A stretch of 7,071 bases of DNA from Myxococcales bacterium (lineage in GTDB: Bacteria > Myxococcota_A > Polyangia > Polyangiales > Houyiibacteriaceae): the NCBI GenBank assembly GCA_020354595.1, contig CP070650.1, forward strand, positions 1,242,428-1,249,498. Direction: 5' to 3'. Both the position numbers and the translations under genes were made by a program. The notes under the pieces are model-generated. The model ran no database searches and was not told where the DNA came from. It saw nothing but the letters and a program-made list of their open reading frames with translations. Shown here piece after piece: positions 1 to 6,600 of this stretch. Within the stretch, counting starts at the first letter, position 1. Each line of letters starts with the position of its first letter.

Positions 1-137
1 GAGGCTGCGGCTGAGGCTTGAGACCTTGGTGTGGCGACCCGAGACCCAAGACCCGCGGCCCGCGGCTACTGGCGTGTTGCCGCGGGCCTTGGGCCGCGGG
101 TCTCGGATCCCGGGCCTACACCGCGGGCCGCAGTCTC
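1..137. repeat. Large nested imperfect inverted repeat upstream of the pilus operon
   Basis: Three sets of complementary arms nest inside one another. The outer arms are 1-11 and 127-137 (10 Watson-Crick pairs and one G-T). The middle arms are 28-34 and 115-122 (7 pairs with one bulged base). The inner arms are 36-65 and 80-109 (24 Watson-Crick pairs and one G-T out of 30) around a 14-nt loop at 66-79. The DNA is very GC-rich. It may extend left of the window, since the outer arm starts at base 1. No long T-run follows directly, so it is not a typical intrinsic terminator. It could be a REP/MITE-like intergenic element, a cruciform-forming site, or the 3' structure of an upstream transcript. 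The pairing is read directly from the sequence; the function is unknown. Confidence 0.7.
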
Positions 138-150
138 AGTCACGGGCCTA
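91..150. repeat. Degenerate direct repeat of about 34-nt period, rich in CCGCGG
   Basis: The stretch 91-118 begins GGGCCGC, has GTCTC in the middle and ends CGGGCCTA. The stretch 125-150 begins GGGCCGC, has GTCTC in the middle and ends CGGGCCTA, two bases shorter. The hexamer CCGCGG occurs at 53, 60, 80, 94 and 121, and GGGCCT at 84, 112 and 144. The repeat shares bases with the right arms of the larger inverted repeat, so the block looks built from copies of one short GC-rich unit in both orientations. No function can be assigned. Confidence 0.6.
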
Positions 151-252
151 GTGCGTAATTTTTTCATAGTATACGCATCAAGTTCAGAGTCAGTAAGCGC
201 TCTGGCATCCTAAAAACCCTGTGCTTTCCGGCGATTAGCCCCCTCACCTTTT
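151..252. other. AT-rich intergenic spacer before the pilus operon
   Basis: Base composition changes sharply at about position 150: 151-220 has 29 G/C of 70, against 90 of 120 over 31-150. The spacer includes a six-T run at 159-164 and TAGTAT at 167-172. I found no convincing -35/-10 pair with proper spacing and no open reading frame worth calling. It is a plausible upstream control region for the operon, for example for activator or bending-protein binding, but no specific site can be named. Confidence 0.4.
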
Positions 253-268
253 CGGTACGGCTGTTGCA
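253..268 (+). promoter_or_regulatory. Candidate sigma-54 (-24/-12) promoter
   Basis: The sequence CGGTACGGCTGTTGCA has the invariant GG (254-255) and GC (266-267) separated by exactly 10 nt, as sigma-54 promoters require. It matches the consensus TGGCACGRNNNTTGCW at 11 of 13 informative positions; the misses are C for T at the first and T for C at the fourth. Sigma-54 with the PilR activator controls pilin genes in several Gram-negative bacteria, which fits the operon below. Against it, the predicted transcription start falls near 279, only about 2 nt before the GTG start at 281, so the message would be almost leaderless. It could be a chance match. Confidence 0.4.
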
Positions 269-280
269 GGTGTAACGGAC

Positions 281-916
281 GTGGGCCAGAAATCTAGAAA
301 ACCGGTTGAGGGACTGACGCTCGTCGAGCTCATGGTGGTGTTGGCCGTGATGGGGGTTCTCGTCAGTGCGGCGCTACCGAGCATGAGGGAGGGGTTTGCT
401 GACCGGCGGGTGGCGATGGTGGCTCGGGATGTGGTCTCCCTCTTTCGTCGGGCCCGGTACATGTCGCTTGCCTACGGGCGGGCGCACCAGGTCGTGTACG
501 CGAACGACTCGGGGACCGGGCTGACCAACGATGCGTGGGCGTTCGAGACGCGGCGCGGCACCGGCGGCGCGTGCTCGCTGACGACCTACGAGAACGGGTC
601 CTTCGACCTCGACAACCTCGATTGCGGAGGCAACTGGCGCTGCGTCGACTTCCTCTACGGGAACACCTACGACACCGACGCCAGCGACAACGAGCTCGTT
701 CGCGTGGACGGCTGGGATGCCTCCACGTTCTGTTACGAGGCAGGGTCGAACAACCAGGTGTTCATCGACACGGCGCTGTACTCGAACTGGCAGACCGGCA
801 CTGCCCGCGCCGGGTTCGGATTCGTCGTCTACCGCGAGGTCGGCGGCAACGCATTTGGTGTCGCTCGAAAGGTCTTGGTTCCGATGGGAACCGGAACGCC
901 GAGGATCCTGCAATGA
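281..916 (+). CDS. fimT: FimT/FimU-like minor pilin (GspH family)
   Basis: A 211-residue minor pilin of the type IVa pilus tip/priming complex, expected in the inner membrane and then the pilus. A short basic leader (residues 1-11, with K4, R6, K7) ends in Gly11, the PilD cleavage site. The hydrophobic N-terminal helix follows at about 12-33 and starts LTLVELMVV, with the key Glu at mature +5 (E16). Mature residue +1 is Leu instead of the usual Phe. The helix region around 47-75 resembles GspH/FimT proteins. Four cysteines (C98, C115, C121, C151) could form two disulfides. The C-terminus ends in GTPRILQ and lacks a clear GRxR motif like that of DNA-binding FimT, so a structural FimU-like role is more likely than DNA uptake. 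The start is GTG at 281: it is the only ATG/GTG/TTG between the in-frame stop at 236-238 and the signal motif. A weak GCAGG at 266-270 may be the ribosome site. The gene overlaps pilV by 4 nt. Confidence 0.85.
   Translation: MGQKSRKPVEGLTLVELMVVLAVMGVLVSAALPSMREGFADRRVAMVARDVVSLFRRARYMSLAYGRAHQVVYANDSGTGLTNDAWAFETRRGTGGACSLTTYENGSFDLDNLDCGGNWRCVDFLYGNTYDTDASDNELVRVDGWDASTFCYEAGSNNQVFIDTALYSNWQTGTARAGFGFVVYREVGGNAFGVARKVLVPMGTGTPRILQ
901..905 (+). promoter_or_regulatory. Ribosome binding site for pilV
   Basis: GAGGA lies 7 nt before the ATG at 913, inside the 3' end of the preceding pilin gene. It supports the short 207-residue PilV start over the longer open frame that runs in from the left. 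A second in-frame ATG at 922 also precedes the prepilin motif but has poorer spacing. Confidence 0.6.
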
Positions 917-1536
917 GCCGCATGAGCCAACATTCGCAGTCGGGTTTCACTCTGGTCGAGGTGATGATCGCCATCGGGATCATGACGGTCGGCTCGCTCG
1001 GGATCCTCTCGATGCATCACGCGGTAAGCGGCGCCAATCGCTCGGCCAACGAGATGAACACCGCCATCGCGATCACCGAGAAGTGGTTGGAGCGCATCGA
1101 TCGCGACTCGCTCGCATGGTCCGAAGAAGGCGTCAACAGCAGTGCGCTCCAGTCGACGGCGTACCTGAGCGAGCTGGCGGGATCGTTGGAGCCCACGGGT
1201 TGGGTTACGCCCTCCACGACGAATCCGGAGTCGTACGCGTTCGACTACCGTGGCAGGGATGACCCCGACCTGAGCGACGTCAAGTACTGCGTCAATCTGC
1301 GGATGAGCTGGCTCCGGCAGGGGAGCTCCGCGAGGGTCGACATCCGTACGTTTTGGTACCGCGAGGGCTACGTGCACGGCGGTGCGAATCACGCGAAATG
1401 GGTGTCGGGCAGTGATTTTCGGGGCGCGAATTGTGACGCCGCGACCGCCGACGGCTGGGATCTCGGCCAGGCTCCCAACGTCAACGTGGTTTTTGCTTCG
1501 ACCGTGGTGCGGTGGCTGAGGAGGGAAGGGACGTGA
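913..1536 (+). CDS. pilV: PilV-type minor pilin
   Basis: A 207-residue minor pilin. The leader (residues 1-11, MSRMSQHSQSG) is cut after Gly11. The mature protein starts FTLVEVMIAIGIM, with Phe at +1 and Glu at +5 (E16), and has a hydrophobic helix to about residue 34. This is a textbook type III signal, and the second position in the cluster plus the VEVMIAIGIM pattern point to PilV. It has two cysteines, C126 and C174, a possible disulfide in the globular domain. In known systems PilV joins FimU, PilW and PilX in the priming complex that recruits PilY1. The same frame stays open upstream from 535, but that part overlaps the preceding pilin gene and is arginine-rich out-of-frame translation. 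The start ATG overlaps the upstream stop as ATGA; the stop overlaps the next start as GTGA. Confidence 0.88.
   Translation: MSRMSQHSQSGFTLVEVMIAIGIMTVGSLGILSMHHAVSGANRSANEMNTAIAITEKWLERIDRDSLAWSEEGVNSSALQSTAYLSELAGSLEPTGWVTPSTTNPESYAFDYRGRDDPDLSDVKYCVNLRMSWLRQGSSARVDIRTFWYREGYVHGGANHAKWVSGSDFRGANCDAATADGWDLGQAPNVNVVFASTVVRWLRREGT
1519..1524 (+). promoter_or_regulatory. Ribosome binding site for pilW that decides its start
   Basis: AGGAGG ends 8 nt before the GTG at 1533. An alternative in-frame GTG at 1512 lies upstream of this motif, so using it would place the Shine-Dalgarno sequence inside the gene. The site therefore favours the 1533 start, which yields a 5-residue leader MRKNG and a 4-nt overlap like the other junctions. 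Confidence 0.65.
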
Positions 1537-2861
1537 GGAAGAACGGCTTCACTCTGATCGAGCTCATGGTGGCGATGGTCATCAGTCTGGTTGCGATCAC
1601 GTCCGTCTACAGCCTCGGCGCCGCGATGAGCAAACAGTTCTACGAAGAGCAACGCCTGGCGACCTCACAGGGCACCGCGCGCGTGGCGATCATGGAGCTC
1701 CGGCGGGACATCTCTCGTGCCGGTCTTTTCGGGACGCCGAATGCGAACTTCGAATCGACGTGCGACAGCGCTGCGCCGGACCTTCCGAAGCTCGGTGGCG
1801 GCACCACGCCGATGGGCGCGTTCCAATACTACGCCGATGAGGACACGAGCAGCACGCTCGACCCGAGCGGCAGCAACACAGGGGTTCACGCCGACCGGTT
1901 GCGCGTCCTGACGAGCTTGTACCTGACGGACCAGCTGTTGGTGCACTCGACGAGCATCGACGGGAGTGTGGTCGTGCTTCAGAGCGGCAACCAAGCGTAC
2001 CGCCGTACGTTTGCGTGGGGTCAAAGCGCCGGTCCCTACACTAGTGGCAGCGCTCCGACCTACCTGAGCGGCGATCTCGATTGGGATAGTGCGTGGGGCG
2101 GCGAGACCGCAAGCTGGAAGGGGATCGCACAAAAAGGGGCGCGCGCGTTTCAGACCGGCTCGATCCTCCACATCGAGACCCCGGAGGGCCGCCATTTCTT
2201 TCGGTCGGTGTTCGGCAAGAGCGGCAATAGCCAGGACGAGATCCGCATCGCCGTGACACCCTCGCTCCCCATAGGCACGGCGTGCCTCCCAGGTGCCGCG
2301 GAAGGGTCGACCTTGGCCCCCCTTCAGTGGGTAGAGTACGCGGTCGTCGACCCGTTCGATGCGAACGAGGTGGGTTCGGATTTCTTCGACTTCGACGGGA
2401 TGTTCTACATCGATCTCGATCCCACCAACCCGGCGTTCAACCTCAAGAACACGACCGCCAGTGACCTCCGAGAGTCTCCGAACCTGGTGTTGGTCCGGCG
2501 CATTCTCGACTCCACGACCGGCAACGTGCGCCCCAACACGACGCAGGTGATCGCCGAGTTCGTCACCAACTTCGAAGTCGACTTTCTCGTCGACAACAAA
2601 GCAAGCCCTGGAGCCGCTCCCGTGCTCAACATCGAGGACCGAACCTCCGGAGCCGAGAACGACATCAATGCCGCCCCGGAAAAGGTGCGAGCGGTCATCA
2701 TCCGACTCGGAATTCGAAACCCGCTCGAAGACTCCGCCGTGGAGCATCTCCCCGATGCAGGCACCCGCTTCGAGGTGAACGCGAGCCAAAAGGGCGCAGC
2801 CCGAGTTCGCAACCTCGAGATCGAGATCCCGGTCATGAACGTCGCAAGGAGGAATCTATGA
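1533..2861 (+). CDS. pilW: PilW-type minor pilin
   Basis: A 442-residue minor pilin. A very short basic leader (MRKNG) is cut after Gly5; the mature protein starts FTLIELMVAM with Glu at +5 (E10), and the hydrophobic helix runs to about residue 29. The amphipathic stretch after it (about 35-65, with QGTARVAIMELRRDI) is typical of PilW proteins. The C-terminal part (about 383-438) includes a strand-rich segment, KVRAVIIRLGIRNP, and an RNLEIEIPVMN ending. Cysteines C77 and C251 are the only ones. It is longer than the roughly 270-350 residues of gammaproteobacterial PilW; the extra length lies in the middle, around residues 70-300. The GTG start at 1533 is chosen because of the well-placed AGGAGG and the 4-nt overlap with pilV; starting at the GTG at 1512 would add seven residues, four of them acidic or neutral, to the leader. 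The stop overlaps the pilX start as ATGA. Confidence 0.87.
   Translation: MRKNGFTLIELMVAMVISLVAITSVYSLGAAMSKQFYEEQRLATSQGTARVAIMELRRDISRAGLFGTPNANFESTCDSAAPDLPKLGGGTTPMGAFQYYADEDTSSTLDPSGSNTGVHADRLRVLTSLYLTDQLLVHSTSIDGSVVVLQSGNQAYRRTFAWGQSAGPYTSGSAPTYLSGDLDWDSAWGGETASWKGIAQKGARAFQTGSILHIETPEGRHFFRSVFGKSGNSQDEIRIAVTPSLPIGTACLPGAAEGSTLAPLQWVEYAVVDPFDANEVGSDFFDFDGMFYIDLDPTNPAFNLKNTTASDLRESPNLVLVRRILDSTTGNVRPNTTQVIAEFVTNFEVDFLVDNKASPGAAPVLNIEDRTSGAENDINAAPEKVRAVIIRLGIRNPLEDSAVEHLPDAGTRFEVNASQKGAARVRNLEIEIPVMNVARRNL
2846..2852 (+). promoter_or_regulatory. Strong ribosome binding site for pilX
   Basis: AAGGAGG lies 5 nt before the ATG at 2858 and 8 nt before a second ATG at 2861. It is the strongest Shine-Dalgarno match in the window. 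Spacing slightly favours 2861, which would remove only the first methionine; the first ATG gives the ATGA overlap seen at the other junctions. Confidence 0.7.
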
Positions 2862-3562
2862 TGCGCCCACGCAAAGAACGGGAAGGCGCTGCGCTCTTTG
2901 TCGTGCTGATGATCATCATGGTGGGGACCGCCAGCGCGGTGTTCTCCGCGAGCACGGTTTCTCACGAGGTCCGGGGCTCCGGCTTCGCACGGCAACAGCT
3001 CCAGACGAGATACACCGCGCGCGCCGGCCTGATCGGCGCGCTCGAATGGTTCGACATCTTCGGTCCGGAAACCGTGCGGGACATCATGTTGACGCGGACC
3101 ACGACCGACACGGTGCAGTTCGCCTGCGTGAGCGGGGGCAGCTGCTACCCGGAGCCGCCGCTCGCGAACAACCGGCGCGCGTACCGGCTGTACCCGGAGC
3201 ACTTCGACGCGCTTCAAGAGCGCGATGACGGCATGGGCGGCACCGATCCGGGCTTGCTCGAAGGCGTGCCCTACGAGCCGGACTACTCGTTCGGGGCGAC
3301 GTCTGCGTACACCCCGCTCGTCGTCACCGACCTCTACGACGAGCACGTGGTGAGCAAGCTCGCGCCCGGAGCGGCCGCGCAAGGCGGCACCAAATTCAAG
3401 TACATGCGCACGACCCTCACGGCCCGCGGTCGGGCGCAGCTCGGAATCGTGAGCGACGTGACTGACGATTCCACGGCCGACCACAACCGCGAGCGCAACG
3501 AAGCCGCGGCCGACATGAGGGCCTACGTCATCAGCGGGCCCTTCGTCACGGGGACACAATGA
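2858..3562 (+). CDS. pilX: PilX-type minor pilin lacking Glu5
   Basis: A 234-residue protein (233 if the second ATG is used). The charged leader MMRPRKEREG is followed by a hydrophobic segment AALFVVLMIIMVGTASAVF at about 11-29, with probable PilD cleavage after Gly10. The mature +5 residue is Val, not Glu, as in PilX and GspK subunits that cap the filament. The following helix (about 32-65, with ARQQLQTRYTARAGLIGA) matches the PilX N-terminal pattern. The C-terminal region includes KYMRTTLTARGRAQL (180-194) and ends RAYVISGPFV, also seen in PilX-like proteins. Cysteines C90 and C96 lie close together. Known PilX proteins bridge the minor pilins to PilY1, and here the gene sits directly before pilY1 with a 4-nt overlap. 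Family assignment rests on the N-terminus, gene order and size. Confidence 0.85.
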   Translation: MMRPRKEREGAALFVVLMIIMVGTASAVFSASTVSHEVRGSGFARQQLQTRYTARAGLIGALEWFDIFGPETVRDIMLTRTTTDTVQFACVSGGSCYPEPPLANNRRAYRLYPEHFDALQERDDGMGGTDPGLLEGVPYEPDYSFGATSAYTPLVVTDLYDEHVVSKLAPGAAAQGGTKFKYMRTTLTARGRAQLGIVSDVTDDSTADHNRERNEAAADMRAYVISGPFVTGTQ

Positions 3563-3633
3563 GATTTCTGCTTCCCATCTTAGTCGCTTCCTTGCTTATC
3601 TCTTCTCTTTCACCGAGCGGAACGGCGTCGGCC
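3559..3633 (+). other. Sec signal peptide of PilY1
   Basis: Residues 1-25 form a typical Sec signal: MR at the N-terminus, a hydrophobic core FLLPILVASLLISSL, and a TASA cleavage site before Gln26. It implies export through the inner membrane, unlike the prepilin signals of the four upstream genes. The codons here (AGA, TTA, TTG, CTT, TCT) are AT-richer than in the rest of the gene. Confidence 0.8.
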
Positions 3634-6600
3634 CAGGCCCCGGACATCCGGAACATCCGACCCCACGTGATGCTCTTGGTCGACACCTCCGGCTCGATGG
3701 AGCGTAAGCCGAACTGCATCTGCAGCACTCCCGCCTGCCTCGAGTGTCTTCCGCTCTGTAGCGCAGGAACCTACGAGCAGAACCGTTGGGCGGTCGTCGC
3801 GCAGGCCCTCACCGGCGAGTTCTCCCCGTATGAGTGCAACTCCGACACCCGAATCGGTGGCATCTACAGTGGCCAGTACGACGAAGGGTACTTCCTCCCG
3901 CACATCCAGCTCCCGCAGGAGATCGGGACCTACGCCGGCACTCAAAGCGGCAACGGCGTTCTCGATACGTATCTCGAGCGAATCAAGTTCGGCCTGATGA
4001 CCTTCGACGCGATCGGTACGTTGAGCGACCAGCCCCCCCTGGTGCCACAGACCACCTTCCAGACGGCCCCGTTCCCAACGGAGTCGGCGGGCGTCAAGGG
4101 CATGTACTCCTATGGTGCCGACAAGCCGTTTTCGTTTCCAGGAGCGCTCACCACCTACATGCTCAACAACGGTGCACGGTCGGCCAACGCACCCGAGGGT
4201 GGCCTCGTCAGCGTGGGCGCGGACAGCACGGCATCGATGACGTCGACCAACGCATCGATTCAAGCGACTGTCCTCGGTGACATCGGCCTCGGCAAAAACC
4301 CGCTCCGCCCGTTTGGCGCGACACCCACCGCCGCGCTGGTCGACGACCTTCAGACGTTTCTTCAGACCGACTCGGACATCACTCAAAAGACGGTAGACCC
4401 AGGCCCGGGCGATCCCTACTACGCGTGCCGGCCGCGAGCCGCAGTGCTGATCACCGACGGTTTCCCGAACGGCGCCATGCGCGGAAGCCCGGTAAACTGC
4501 GAAGCCCTGGGCCAGCCGGTCGGCGCCACGGGCTGCCCGTACCGAGAGGTGACGGAAACGGTGTCGGACATGATTTCGGCAGGCGAGCTCGACAAGTTCT
4601 ACGTGATCGGCTTCGCGCTCGACGGCGACCCAGCCCAGGTCGCGGCGGTCGAGGCGCTGCTCGACGACGTGGCGTCGGTCGGCGACACGACCGAGGCGTA
4701 CTTGGTCGCCGACCGCGCGGAGCTCGTCTCCGCGCTGAGTTTGATCCTCAACGAGCAGAACCCCGGTGCCACCAGCCGCACGGCGCCCGTGCAGACGGGA
4801 CTCACCCCGGGCCTCGTGCAGGCGGAGTTCATCTCGGGCTTCAACGTCGCTCTCGACGCGGCCGACCCGTGGGACGGAATCCTCGAGCGGCGGCGTGTCG
4901 AGTGTGAAAACGGCGTCCCCGTCGCGCAGCAGGTCGAGGACTCCGACCGCTTCCATCTCGTCCTCAATGCGCAGGCGGCCGCTCCGTCGGATGTCAAACC
5001 CTTTAGCGCGGATAGCTCGGTGACGTTCGCGGGCGGCTTCTCGCGAAATCTTTGGACCATCGTCCCCACCGACCCCGCCGATATCAATGGGCACCTGATC
5101 GGAAACGGCAAAGACAAGCTCGACGCGCTCAACGACGACGGCATCGACGTTCCAACCGGCACCGGTTTGGAGATCCGCAACATAGGCCCCGGCGAGTTCG
5201 GTAAGTCGCTTTCACCCGAATACTTCTTCGGCACGGGCAGTGTCGACAACGCCGGCCGCGACACCCTGGTCGACTGGATCCATGGTGTCCCGGGCACGGA
5301 CCGCGCAAACGAGCGCCTCGGCGACATCTACCACTCGACCCCCGCCATCGTGGGCCCGCTCGTCGACGATCTCGAGGACCGCTCCTTCAACGACTGGCGC
5401 CTCGGGCTCGCCTATCAGGAAAGCCCGGACCCGACCGAAGACCTGTCCGCGAGCGGTTGGCAGCTGAGCGAGCGTCCGCGGGTGATTTATGCATCGACCA
5501 ACGACGGCATCATCCACGCTTTCCTAGCCGACGACTACGGCTCGAGCGCATTTACCGCAGGCAACAATCTCGAGGAGTTTGCCTGCGCCAACAACAAGGC
5601 GGCGGGAACCGAGCTCTGGGGCTTCATTCCCCCGATGTTCCTGGACGACCTCGACGACTTGCTCTCGGGCGGCAGCAAGCAGTGGTTCGCGGACGGCAGC
5701 ATCGTGATTCGCACCCTCTACGACGTGCGTTCGTTCTCGCAGGACGACGGAGGCGGGGGGACCACCGATTCTCCCGCCGGGCGAACCAACGTCTGGCGCA
5801 CGATCATGTTCTTGAGCTTCCGAAACGGCGGTCAAGGCATGGTCGCCCTCGACGTCACGAACCCGTGCAAGCCCGAGTTCCTCTGGCACTTTGCGGATCC
5901 GAACCTCGGAGACACCTACGGGCAACCTACCGCGGCTCAGATTTTCATCGAGGACAACGATCCCACTCCGAAGGGCAACTCGGGAGGCCCCGTCGTGTTC
6001 AAGCCCCGGCAGGCCCGTGGCGTGATCCTCCTGCCCGGAGGCCAGGGCGTGCAAGACGCGGGGACCTGCTCGTACACCATCTCTGGGCCGGAGCTCCCCG
6101 AGGGCATGGACACCGCCACCGGCTCGAACATCACGCCACGAACGGACCGTCGTTGTTGGCGCGGGACGGCGTCGAGTCCGGCCGAAGCCCGCCACGGAAG
6201 ATCGTTGTATTTCATCGACATGATCACCGGAACGATCATCCGGGAGATCGGCGAGAGCACGTTCCCCGCTCCCCTCAACGGTGCCATCTCGGTGTTCCGG
6301 GGCGACACCGGCACCGTCGGAAGCGTCGCGTACACCGTGGATGCCGACGGCGTGCTCTGGCGCATCGACTTCTCTTCTTCGGATCCCGAAGATTGGGATG
6401 CCGAAGCCTTGCACGACCTCTACTACGACGAGGCGTTCGACACGGCCGAGCCGACGTTCTACCCGCCCGCGCTCACCATCGACAGTAGCGGCAACATCGT
6501 AATCCTGGTTGGCACGGGCAACATCGACGTGCTCGACGACGCGACGGCGGTCAACCGAGTCGTTTCGATCACGGAGAACCTCACCTTCGACGCCAACGGC

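Noticed and set aside
36..164. Intrinsic terminator made of the GC-rich hairpin plus the T-run at 159-164
   Set aside because: The T-run is about 50 nt past the stem (ends at 109), and no short stem lies immediately before it.
167..172. TAGTAT as a sigma-70 -10 box
   Set aside because: No -35-like hexamer lies 16-18 nt upstream; that place falls in the GC-rich repeat.
176..188. IHF-like site (CATCAA plus spacer)
   Set aside because: The second half (TTR) does not match and the first base is not A or T, so the match is too weak to call.
31..213. 60-residue + strand open frame in the upstream region
   Set aside because: It runs through the inverted repeat, has low-complexity Arg/Pro/Gly content, no good ribosome site and no recognisable motif.
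535..912. Long N-terminal extension of PilV in the same frame
   Set aside because: The part before 913 is extremely arginine-rich, lies inside the preceding pilin gene, and would bury the prepilin signal in the middle of the protein.
1665..2789. 374-codon antisense open frame over pilW
   Set aside because: Arg/Val/Glu-rich shadow; the + strand frame encodes a full prepilin with coupling at both ends.
3610..5094. 494-codon antisense open frame
   Set aside because: It is the mirror of pilY1 codons in GC-rich DNA, with Arg/Val/Glu-rich composition and no domain motif. The + frame carries clear vWA and PilY1 motifs throughout.
5457..6488. 343-codon + strand open frame in another phase
   Set aside because: Its translation is Arg/His-rich with no motif, while the PilY1 frame is continuous through the same stretch.
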